Positions 11,713-18,799 of a stretch of DNA of 64,000 nt are shown piece after piece. Below the pieces are notes generated by a model that was not told the DNA's origin, did not search any database, and worked only from the letters and a program-made list of their open reading frames with translations. The position numbers and the translations under genes are program-made. The stretch lies in NCBI RefSeq assembly GCF_000183725.1, contig NC_014762.1, forward strand, positions 806,001-870,000, in the 5' to 3' direction. Numbering within the stretch: position 1 is the first letter of the stretch; every line of letters starts with the position of its first letter. The DNA comes from Sulfuricurvum kujiense DSM 16994. GTDB lineage: Bacteria; Campylobacterota; Campylobacteria; Campylobacterales; Sulfurimonadaceae.

Positions 11713-12419
11713 GTTATCAAAGTGCGATCGTATTCGGATTTAACGAGTATGCAAAACAAATAGCGATGCAGATCGCTCCCGAATATCTCTCTTTTGCTAT
11801 TTTTGTTATGACCGAATCGGAGCGCCTTGCCGCAAAAGCGGCAGGTTTTGAAGTTGCACTTTTTGATTTGGGCGAAGATTGGAAGCTGATCGAAGAGCAG
11901 TTTGATCCCTCAAGTCTGATCGTGTTTTGTGCTTTGGATAAAGATGCCGAAAATGTCTTTTTGACCATTTCGCTGCGGTCTATTTTTGAAGAGCTTCCGA
12001 TCATTGCGCTGGCGGGTGATCATGAAAGTGCCGCAAAGATGAAAAGCGCCGGAGCCAACAAAGTGATGGCGACACAGCAGATTACCGCCAATATCATCAC
12101 CGAAATGCTTGAAAAACCGACGGTAACCGAAGTGCTGCACGATATTTTGTATGAAGAGTCATTTTTGAAAATAGCGCAGATCACCGTCCCGGAAAACTCC
12201 TTTTTGGTCGGTAAACATCTGCATGAGATTGATTGGGGTGAGGAGTTTGATGTTCTTGTTCTTGCCATCGTCGATCATCAGCTCTCTGCGACGTTCAGTT
12301 TTACCTCAAAAGGGCACCATCATCATATCGATCCTGACGATATTTTGGTTGTCGTCGGGTACGAAGACAGCATATCGGCATTATCTGAAGCGATGGGAGT
12401 GGTAAAATGGGCAAAATAG
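11709..12419 (+). CDS. RCK/TrkA-type regulatory protein, channel partner
   Basis: A 236-residue soluble protein with an RCK (TrkA-N) fold and a TrkA-C domain (about residues 150-232), but no membrane helix. The nucleotide-binding loop reads AIVFGFNEYAKQIA. Gly-x-Gly-x-x-Gly is therefore degenerate, and NAD binding may be lost. Overlap with the upstream channel gene suggests a subunit of a hetero-octameric gating ring, in which one RCK is covalently linked to the pore and one is free. This partnership is inferred from gene order. The 3' end overlaps gpsA by 13 bases. Confidence 0.78.
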   Translation: MSYQSAIVFGFNEYAKQIAMQIAPEYLSFAIFVMTESERLAAKAAGFEVALFDLGEDWKLIEEQFDPSSLIVFCALDKDAENVFLTISLRSIFEELPIIALAGDHESAAKMKSAGANKVMATQQITANIITEMLEKPTVTEVLHDILYEESFLKIAQITVPENSFLVGKHLHEIDWGEEFDVLVLAIVDHQLSATFSFTSKGHHHHIDPDDILVVVGYEDSISALSEAMGVVKWAK

Positions 12420-13297
12420 GGGTCATCGGTGCAGGTAAATGGGGAGAAGCGCTCTCCTATGCTCTGAGCGAAAAAAACGAGGTCATTATTACCTCCCGAA
12501 CTTCCCGCCCGTGGCCGAACTTTAGAGCTTTGGATGAAGTACTTAAATGCGAGTATCTTGTCATTGCGATTCCGGCCCAACAGATAGCACAATGGCTGAA
12601 GGAGCACTTTGTTTTTTCGGGACAAAAAATTCTTGTTGCGGCTAAAGGGATCGAAGCTTCCAGCGGACGGTTTTTAAATGATATTTACAAAGAATACGTG
12701 CCCGAAGAGAATCTCGCTTTTTTGTCGGGGCCGTCATTCGCCGTGGAAGTGATGAAGAAACTCCCTACCGCGCTGGTAGTGAATTCTCTCTCAAAGGATA
12801 CGTCTGGAGAATTTGCCGCTTTTTTCCCTTCCTTTATCCGTACCTATACGAGTGAAGACGTCATCGGAGCCGAAATCGCTGGAGCGTATAAAAACGTGAT
12901 CGCCATCGCTGCAGGGATCTGCGAGGGACTCTCTTTAGGGCATAATGCAGCTGCGAGTCTGATTGCTCGGGGGCTGGTGGAGATGGAGCGATTCGGACGG
13001 GCTTACGGGGCGACGCAGGAGAGTTTTCTGGGGCTCAGCGGAGCGGGAGATCTGTTTTTGACGGCGAGTTCGTCTATGTCACGCAACTATCGTGTGGGGC
13101 TCGGGTTGGCACAAGGCAAAGATAAAGATACAATATGCATTGAAATCGGTGAAGTGAGTGAGGGGATCGGGACGGCCTATGCATTACATGAGATAGCACA
13201 GGAACGAGGTATCTATCTCCCTATCGCCTCAGAAGTATATGCGATTTTGGAGGGGAAATCTCCCCGACAAAGTTTAAAAGATTTGATAGAGAGGTAG
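12407..13297 (+). CDS. gpsA: Glycerol-3-phosphate dehydrogenase [NAD(P)+]
   Basis: GpsA reduces dihydroxyacetone phosphate to sn-glycerol 3-phosphate, the backbone for phospholipids. The N-terminal NAD loop is GVIGAGKWGEAL (about residues 4-15). LSGPSFAVEV and GAYKNVIAIAAGICEGL, carrying the catalytic Lys, are family signatures. GLSGAGDLFLT follows near 205. The length of 296 is slightly shorter than E. coli GpsA, as in relatives. It is the last gene of the gatB-channel-RCK-gpsA run. Confidence 0.96.
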   Translation: MGKIGVIGAGKWGEALSYALSEKNEVIITSRTSRPWPNFRALDEVLKCEYLVIAIPAQQIAQWLKEHFVFSGQKILVAAKGIEASSGRFLNDIYKEYVPEENLAFLSGPSFAVEVMKKLPTALVVNSLSKDTSGEFAAFFPSFIRTYTSEDVIGAEIAGAYKNVIAIAAGICEGLSLGHNAAASLIARGLVEMERFGRAYGATQESFLGLSGAGDLFLTASSSMSRNYRVGLGLAQGKDKDTICIEIGEVSEGIGTAYALHEIAQERGIYLPIASEVYAILEGKSPRQSLKDLIER

Positions 13298-13303
13298 TAA
13301 AAA

Positions 13304-13403
13304 CAGCACGGTTCACTGTGCGTGAGCTTTCTGCTGAAGACGGAGTGCCCTTCGGGTGAAACACAGCGTTAGCGTAGCTAATCGGGATTGTATTCCGATA
13401 GCG
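13304..13403 (+). ncRNA. Three-copy structured RNA element, copy A
   Basis: A candidate cis-acting RNA in the leader of the Dabb-domain gene. First hairpin: GCACGG-TTCA-CTGTGC (13306-13321). Middle: a GTG/CAC stem (13345-13347 with 13362-13364) enclosing CCCTTCGGG. Then the invariant strand GTTAGCGTAG (13368-13377). The last hairpin is 13377-13402 (GCTA, bulged A, TCGGGAT, loop TGT, ATTCCGATAGC). Copies B and C share the same order of parts with compensatory base changes. This copy has a longer middle section than the others. It is followed by an A-rich run and AAGGAG, so it lies just before the ribosome binding site. Not recognised as a known family. Confidence 0.55.
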
Positions 13404-13434
13404 TTAAAAAAAATAAAAAGATAAGGAGATAGAG

Positions 13435-13725
13435 ATGTTAGTACATATTGTAATGTTTCAGTTTAAAGATGAGAATAAAGAGGCCAATATGGCGCGCGTC
13501 AAAGAGATGCTCGAAGCGCTGCCTTCAAAAATCAATACGCTCCATTCGATGGAAGTGGGGATTGATATCAGCCGAAGCGAACGCTCATTCGATATGGCTT
13601 TGGTCTCACAGTTTGAGGAACAGGCCGCATTGGATGTTTATGCGATCCATCCGGCACATTTGGAAGTGGTGAGTGTGATTAAAGAGGTTACGCTCCTTTC
13701 CAAAGTCGTTGATTATATACAATAA
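13435..13725 (+). CDS. Dabb-domain (stress-responsive A/B barrel) protein
   Basis: A 96-residue protein of the Dabb family, dimeric alpha/beta barrels first noted as stress-induced in plants and bacteria. The opening LVHIVMFQFKDEN with the His typical of the family, a central MEVGIDISRSERSFDMALVSQF and the YAIHPAHLEVVSVIK region fit well. No catalytic function is established for most bacterial members. The gene has AAGGAG before its ATG and a leader containing copy A of the three-copy RNA element. The next gene starts 11 bases downstream. Confidence 0.85.
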   Translation: MLVHIVMFQFKDENKEANMARVKEMLEALPSKINTLHSMEVGIDISRSERSFDMALVSQFEEQAALDVYAIHPAHLEVVSVIKEVTLLSKVVDYIQ

Positions 13726-13736
13726 GGGAATAATCT

Positions 13737-14798
13737 GTGGACGAAATATCAAGTGTAGAGAAGAGTGTTCGCGATCCGTTTTATAAAAAATACAAAATCC
13801 ACCTCTCCGTTGCAGCGGCAATCGCAGCGGTAGGGATCAGCGCACTGGCCCATTATAAAAATACTATTGTCAAAGAAGAGCTGATCAGTGCGATGAACCA
13901 TTATCAAGAGGAATTGCTCCTCAGCGGCGGCGAGATGAAGTACGGCAGTGTGGAGTGCGGCGGAATTATTTCAACCGATTGTGAAATCAAAGCTATAAAA
14001 TTGTCGATCATGGGGCAAGAACAGCTCAGTATAGGGGCTCTTCGATTAGGGAATGTAGAAGAGCTTTCGGAACTGAAAGCGTTTGCAAGCGGACAGAATA
14101 TTGACGCTTCTATCGATATCGAAGCCGATGACGTTACTTTGCCTAAACCGCTACTGGCACAGATAATTTCTCAAAATGTAAGTAACGCGTTTCAGCAAAA
14201 TACGCTCAATAAGCTTGATACGGTCAGTTTCGCCTTCAGAGGCGATATCGAAGGAAGTTCAAAAAATATAAAGTATCTGAATGTCGATCAACTCCGCATA
14301 GACAACGCCATTATGCCGCTGGAATTTTCGATGAGTGCACGGGATATCTCCAACACTTCGCCCGATACGATGATTCTGGATCATTTTATTCTGACGATGG
14401 AAGATCGTGCGATTTCGGATGTGACGTATGAATCGGTTAAAAGTTTTGCCGATTCTCTTGCGGATAATGAAAAAGAGGCTTTTCTCAAAGAGTTTAATTT
14501 GACGCTCCCTCAGATGAGTAACAGACCGAAAGCATCCCATTTGATCAATATCGCGATTGCTAAACATTTCGAAACTGATTTGCCGAACACGTCCGGTATG
14601 GTTGAAAAAGATTTGATCAATGCAATGATTCAAATGCTCAAAGGGGAGACCAATGAGATCACTTTGGAAGGAAAAAACCAAAAAAAGCTGACAATGATTC
14701 AACTCCAAAATGAATTGCAGAAGTCTTCCGCAATGAGTGATGTGGAAGCGCAAAAATATATGGATGATAAGTTTAAATTAGAGGTCAACAGCGATTAA
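13737..14798 (+). CDS. Membrane-anchored conserved hypothetical protein
   Basis: A 353-residue protein that I do not recognise. One hydrophobic helix (about residues 22-42) near the N-terminus suggests a bitopic inner-membrane protein with a large periplasmic part. That part alternates short beta-rich stretches (DASIDIEADDVTLPK, GDIEGSSKNIKYL) with helices, somewhat like AsmA/DUF945-type lipid-related proteins, but the resemblance is loose. A VECGGIISTDCEI segment holds two Cys that could pair. The GTG start is supported by AAGGGA eight bases upstream. It probably shares a transcript with the Dabb gene. Confidence 0.6.
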   Translation: MDEISSVEKSVRDPFYKKYKIHLSVAAAIAAVGISALAHYKNTIVKEELISAMNHYQEELLLSGGEMKYGSVECGGIISTDCEIKAIKLSIMGQEQLSIGALRLGNVEELSELKAFASGQNIDASIDIEADDVTLPKPLLAQIISQNVSNAFQQNTLNKLDTVSFAFRGDIEGSSKNIKYLNVDQLRIDNAIMPLEFSMSARDISNTSPDTMILDHFILTMEDRAISDVTYESVKSFADSLADNEKEAFLKEFNLTLPQMSNRPKASHLINIAIAKHFETDLPNTSGMVEKDLINAMIQMLKGETNEITLEGKNQKKLTMIQLQNELQKSSAMSDVEAQKYMDDKFKLEVNSD

Positions 14799-14808
14799 CG
14801 TTAATGAA

Positions 14809-14840
14809 TTAACATTTTTTTAACATTTTAGGACTACAAT
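14809..14840 (+). promoter_or_regulatory. Tandem 11-bp operator repeat and -10 box
   Basis: TTAACATTTTT (14809-14819) is followed without a gap by TTAACATTTTA (14820-14830), then by TACAAT (14835-14840), a good -10 box for the small exported protein at 14868. Direct repeats with 11-bp period that replace the -35 are the usual target of OmpR/PhoB-type response regulators. The regulator is not identified. A third, weaker TTAACGTTAAT lies just upstream. Confidence 0.5.
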
Positions 14841-14867
14841 AGACAAAATTAGTCAGAGGAGTTTACA

Positions 14868-15236
14868 ATGAAAACATTGCTTACGATCGTATCGGCATCG
14901 GTAATTCTATCGACAATCGCATTTGCTGAAATGCCGGCAATGACTCAAGAGAAAGTAGCAGCTCAACAAGAAATTCAAAACCGTTTTAAAGAGATGAAAA
15001 CGGATGAACTTTTAGAAAAACGCGGGACTATGACGACGCAACAAGAGCGCGAAGCACTTCATAACGAGCTTATGAGCCGTCAGAAAATGATGACGAAAGA
15101 GCAGCATGATAAGTTTATGAAGAAACCCGAAAACCGTACCCCGAAAATGAAAAATCAAGGTTCGGGTCAAGGAATGATGCAAGGACAACGTAACGGTATG
15201 GGTTCAGGAATGGGCGGCGGCATGGGGGGACGTTAA
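14868..15236 (+). CDS. Small exported protein, DUF1104-like, with Met/Gly-rich tail
   Basis: A 122-residue protein with signal peptide (cleavage likely after AFA, residues 18-20). A charged helical body includes MKTDELLEKRGTMTTQQERE and a C-terminal tail of Gly, Met and Gln (MMQGQRNGMGSGMGGG). The body resembles the DUF1104 proteins of Helicobacter and Campylobacter, small periplasmic proteins of unknown role. The Met-rich tail could bind copper or silver, but that is only a suggestion. GAGGAG precedes the ATG, and the promoter carries a two-component-type direct repeat. Confidence 0.7.
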   Translation: MKTLLTIVSASVILSTIAFAEMPAMTQEKVAAQQEIQNRFKEMKTDELLEKRGTMTTQQEREALHNELMSRQKMMTKEQHDKFMKKPENRTPKMKNQGSGQGMMQGQRNGMGSGMGGGMGGR

Positions 15237-15241
15237 TCGTC

Positions 15242-15310
15242 TCACTCGACCGAATTGATCGCCTTTAGCGTATAGCTCTCGTTTGGCTGTACGCTTATTA
15301 CTCTCATCAT
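15242..15310 (-). pseudogene. Possible remnant of a second mutarotase 3' end
   Basis: Read on the minus strand, this stretch encodes RVISVQPNESYTLKAINSVE and a stop. That closely parallels the end of the intact mutarotase 300 bases away (IIRIAPQQSHTIKAIYSLE and stop). Upstream of these ~22 codons the similarity ends. It looks like the tail of a duplicated gene whose body is gone, with the small Cys protein now lying between remnant and intact copy. Chance similarity is possible at this length. Confidence 0.4.
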
Positions 15311-15382
15311 ATTCGATACTAATCCTTTTTGTGTGATCTTTATATCGAAATTATTTAAAAATTGGCAAATAGGAAAAGAAAG

Positions 15383-15580
15383 ATGGGATGGACATGTCAA
15401 CATGACAGTAAAGGATTTTGCAAACTCTTGAAAGTCCCGTGCCAACCCGGTATCAAAGGGTGTATCCTTAACAAAGGTGCTGAGGTCGTTTTTACGACAG
15501 GCAGTTACGAAGAGGATAAAAAAAAGGCGGAAGAGAAGGGTGAAGCGATCGATTTTGCCGAACTTGCTCGATATCATTAA
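15383..15580 (+). CDS. Small four-cysteine conserved protein
   Basis: A 65-residue soluble protein with Cys at positions 5, 13, 20 and 27 and a His at 7, enough for a small metal site or iron-sulfur cluster (TCQHDSKGFCKLLKVPCQPG). The C-terminal half is acidic and helical. I recall similar small proteins in Campylobacterota, without a known function. ATG at 15383 is chosen because AGGAAAAG precedes it; a TTG seven codons earlier is in frame but poorly placed. It converges on the mutarotase gene. Confidence 0.65.
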   Translation: MGWTCQHDSKGFCKLLKVPCQPGIKGCILNKGAEVVFTTGSYEEDKKKAEEKGEAIDFAELARYH

Positions 15581-15583
15581 CCG

Positions 15584-16483
15584 CTATTCGAGTGAGTAGA
15601 TTGCTTTAATCGTATGGCTTTGTTGAGGGGCTATACGGATAATCTCATCTCCCGCATTGGCGGTTTCGATACAGAGTGTTTTTTTGTAATCTTCGAGTGA
15701 GAGATCGGCTTTCTGTTCGCACACCCGACTCCACGGATTCCACACGACCGCCGTTTTGCTCCCCTCGCATTTAATGCGTATCGTCCGTTTCAGCGTATCA
15801 TCGTTTATTAGAATGTCACCGCTGTCAAACGGATAGATGCGGTCGGTTTCGGCATTGATGCGGATGGCAATATCTTCTTTTTTTTCGGCTCCGCCGTCTG
15901 TTTTATCGCTGTAGGTGAACCCCTCTAATCCCGTGACGCTTGTATGGGTGATGTCACCTACCGAAAAATAGGTGTGGAGTGCCTGTGTGAGTTCCATAGG
16001 GGTATCACCGAGGTTATGGGTTGTGAGTTCCATGGTGAGTACTCTGCCAACGCTGAGTGTCAGGATAAGGCGGAAACGGTACGGCCATAGTGTATAGGTC
16101 TCCGGGGTATCGGTAAGCTCGAAGGTGATGGAGCACTCCTGATCACTGAGAAGATCGGAAGAGACAACACTCCACATGCGGGTACGGGCGAGTCCGTGAT
16201 CGCTTCGTCCTTGGCCTTGCGGGTCGGGACCGAACCACGGCCAGCAGATAGGGACACCGCCCCGGATGGGAGTCCCTTCTTTAAAAATTGCTTTTTCGCT
16301 GAGAAACAACAGGTCATTGGAATCGGAAGCAAACGTATAGGAGAGGAGCTGAGCGCCGTAAGGGGTAATGGCAGCGGTAGCGTGAGGCGTCGTGATAAGG
16401 GCAACGGGAAAACCTCCCGGCCCCTCTTTGAACGTTACATAGCCGGCATGTGAGTAGAGTGAGTTAAGCGTTTCAATATCCAT
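15584..16483 (-). CDS. D-hexose-6-phosphate mutarotase (YeaD family)
   Basis: An aldose-1-epimerase-fold enzyme that interconverts alpha and beta forms of hexose 6-phosphates. Matches to the YeaD group include TPYGAQLLSYTF, LFLSEKAIFKEGTPIRGGVPICWPWFG near residues 55-80, and SDHGLARTRMW with the catalytic-region His. LTQALHTYFSVGDI carries a second conserved His, and VVWNPW lies near the C-terminus. Length 299 is normal. The stop of the upstream ABC-F gene touches its start, so they are co-transcribed. Confidence 0.92.
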   Translation of the reverse strand: MDIETLNSLYSHAGYVTFKEGPGGFPVALITTPHATAAITPYGAQLLSYTFASDSNDLLFLSEKAIFKEGTPIRGGVPICWPWFGPDPQGQGRSDHGLARTRMWSVVSSDLLSDQECSITFELTDTPETYTLWPYRFRLILTLSVGRVLTMELTTHNLGDTPMELTQALHTYFSVGDITHTSVTGLEGFTYSDKTDGGAEKKEDIAIRINAETDRIYPFDSGDILINDDTLKRTIRIKCEGSKTAVVWNPWSRVCEQKADLSLEDYKKTLCIETANAGDEIIRIAPQQSHTIKAIYSLE

Positions 16484-18444
16484 TAGCTATTCTTTAATGC
16501 TTCGATCTCTTCAACTTTTTCTTCAATAGCGAGGAGTTCGTCCACTTTTTCTTCGTAGAGCGCTTTGGTCTTTTCGAGTTCTTCGGCTAAAACACTGATC
16601 CCTATTTTTTCGTATTTTTTCGGATCGGCGAGAGAAGCGTTAAGATCGTCGATTTTGGCCTCAAGCGCTTCGATCTCGACAGGGAGTTTTTCCAACGCTT
16701 TTTGCTCATTGAAGGTCAGTTTGAGGGCTTTGGGTTTTTCGCTTTGTACTGTTACCGAAGCGGCAGTTTCAGATTTGGAAAACTCCGCCTCCATCGCATC
16801 CATCTCCATAAACTCTTTTTCGTCTTCGAGGTATTCGCTGTAAGGCTTGTAGCTCTCTTCTATCGACCCGTCCCCTTTAAAGATAAAGAGTTTTTTGGCG
16901 ATCTTGTCGACGAAGTATCTATCATGGCTGACCAGAATGACCGCACCCGGGAAACTTTGAAGTTTCTCTTCGAGGATATTGATGGTCGGGATATCAAGAT
17001 CGTTGGTCGGTTCATCGAGGATCAGACAATCGACCTTTTTGGTAAACAACAGGGCGAGGGCGACACGGTTTTTCTCTCCGCCGCTAAGGACTCCCACCTT
17101 TTTATCGAGAAATTCACGCGGAAAGAGGAAGTTTTTGAGATAGCCGTAGACGTGGTAATCCTGCCCCATTACATCGACGCGGTCTCCGCCGTGGGGACAA
17201 AAGGTTTCGATGAGATTGAGATTGTCATCGAGCATTTCGCGGTGCTGATCGAAATAGCCGATGGTAAGTTCACCCATTTTGATGATTCCGCTGGTCGGTT
17301 TAAGCCGCCCGAGAAGTGCTTTGAGGAGTGTCGATTTACCGCTTCCGTTGGGGCCGACGACGGCGATAACGTCTTTTTGGAGGATTCGGGTCGAGAAATC
17401 TTTGATCAGTGTTTTGTCGCCGAGTTTGAGTCCGAGATGCTCGATTTCAAAAAGCATCTTTTGGCGGTTTATCCCCTCGGAGCGGTTAAAGTGTTTCGCT
17501 TCGCGCTCCAGCTCCAGTTTCATTTTGCGGATGCGGCTCGGGTTGTTTTTGGCATCTTCGCGCAGCTGTAAAACCCGTTGCTTACGTCCTTCGTTCCGTT
17601 TGAGGCGTGCTTTTACCCCGCGGCGCAGCCATTCGTTCTCGGATTTTAGGAGTTTGAGGAGATTTTCGTGCTGCTGTGCCATCGTGCGGAGCAACTCTTG
17701 TTTTTGCTCCAGATAGTTGCTGTAGCCGCCGTTGAATTCGCGCAGGGAGCAGTCTTCAACCTCAATGGTTTTCGTAGCGATCTGGTCGATAAAATAGCGG
17801 TCATGCGAGATAAAGAGGAGGGTGAACCGTTCTTTGAGGATCAGCTCTTCGAGAAACTCGACCATGTAGACGTCGAGGTGATTGGTCGGCTCATCGAGAA
17901 GCAGAACGTCGGGTTTTTGGAGGAGCAAAGAGGCGAGGGCGACGCGGCGCTGTTCCCCTCCGCTGAGGAGGTTTACTTTTTTCGTCTCATACTCTTTAAG
18001 CATAAAGTGGTGCATCACCCGCTCAATTTTATCGTCAAGGTTCCAGGCATTGTGATGATCGAGAAAATTGGTAAGGCGGGCTTGTTCGTCAAGAAGTGCC
18101 GTATTGTCGAATGCTTCGGCAAGCAGGGCGGAAATCTCATCAAAACGGACTTTCGCCGATTTGAGTTCCCCAAGACCCGCTTCGATCGCTTCGCGGACAT
18201 TGTGGTCCGGATCGAATTTGGGGACTTGGGAGAGCATTTTGATCTCGATCCCCTGACGGTTGATCCGCTCACCTTCGTCGGCATCGAGCGAGCCGTGGAC
18301 GATTTTCATCAAAGTTGATTTTCCGCTGCCGTTTTTGCCGACGATAACGACTCTCTCCCCCTCATCGATGTGGAAATTAATATTTTCTAAAATTTTTTGG
18401 GCTTCGTAGTGTTTGCTGACACCGAGTAGATCGACTAATGCCAT
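16483..18444 (-). CDS. ABC-F family ATPase (Uup/Ettα-like)
   Basis: A cytoplasmic protein with two ABC nucleotide-binding domains and no membrane part; ABC-F proteins act on ribosomes to relieve stalling. Walker A motifs are GKNGSGKST (residues 36-44) and GPNGSGKST; the signatures are LSGGEQRR and LSGGEKNR; Walker B stretches are VLLLDEPTNHLD and CLILDEPTNDLD. The linker between the domains is long and basic (LKRNEGRKQRVLQLREDAK). The ~90-residue C-terminal coiled coil (KLPVEIEALEAKIDDLNASL) is the hallmark of Uup. At 653 residues it fits Uup best. Confidence 0.93.
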   Translation of the reverse strand: MALVDLLGVSKHYEAQKILENINFHIDEGERVVIVGKNGSGKSTLMKIVHGSLDADEGERINRQGIEIKMLSQVPKFDPDHNVREAIEAGLGELKSAKVRFDEISALLAEAFDNTALLDEQARLTNFLDHHNAWNLDDKIERVMHHFMLKEYETKKVNLLSGGEQRRVALASLLLQKPDVLLLDEPTNHLDVYMVEFLEELILKERFTLLFISHDRYFIDQIATKTIEVEDCSLREFNGGYSNYLEQKQELLRTMAQQHENLLKLLKSENEWLRRGVKARLKRNEGRKQRVLQLREDAKNNPSRIRKMKLELEREAKHFNRSEGINRQKMLFEIEHLGLKLGDKTLIKDFSTRILQKDVIAVVGPNGSGKSTLLKALLGRLKPTSGIIKMGELTIGYFDQHREMLDDNLNLIETFCPHGGDRVDVMGQDYHVYGYLKNFLFPREFLDKKVGVLSGGEKNRVALALLFTKKVDCLILDEPTNDLDIPTINILEEKLQSFPGAVILVSHDRYFVDKIAKKLFIFKGDGSIEESYKPYSEYLEDEKEFMEMDAMEAEFSKSETAASVTVQSEKPKALKLTFNEQKALEKLPVEIEALEAKIDDLNASLADPKKYEKIGISVLAEELEKTKALYEEKVDELLAIEEKVEEIEALKNS

Positions 18445-18450
18445 ATTTAT

Positions 18451-18768
18451 TTATTCCTTAGGGAGTGTAAAACAAGTAGTTCGTGATAAATACCACGTCG
18501 CAATCGCGTAATCGTTATAGGGGGTTTCACGTTGTGCCGGAGGGATTGATTCGTTGCGGAGTTTGCTTCGGATGATTCCAAAAACGATATATCCTAGCAA
18601 TAGCGTTCCGATCGCGATAAACCAGTCGCTTTTCCACCATACGATCAACGCAAATATATAGTTTCCGTAACTCAGACTCCATCCTATGGCACGTGCCATA
18701 AGACGGCATTGGCGTGTCGGCAGGGTCGGAGTGGGATCAATGTTGAAAATAGGACGTTCACTGTTCAT
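18451..18768 (-). CDS. Small membrane protein, hypothetical
   Basis: A 105-residue protein with one long or two short hydrophobic helices (about residues 34-65) flanked by polar ends. Not recognised. It lies six bases upstream of the ABC-F gene on the same strand and probably opens that transcript. Two Cys occur, at about residues 21 and 99, without motif context. The ATG is supported mainly by the long hydrophobic reading frame. Confidence 0.55.
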   Translation of the reverse strand: MNSERPIFNIDPTPTLPTRQCRLMARAIGWSLSYGNYIFALIVWWKSDWFIAIGTLLLGYIVFGIIRSKLRNESIPPAQRETPYNDYAIATWYLSRTTCFTLPKE

Positions 18769-18799
18769 ATGCGAATTATAGCGGACGGTAACTGACGGC

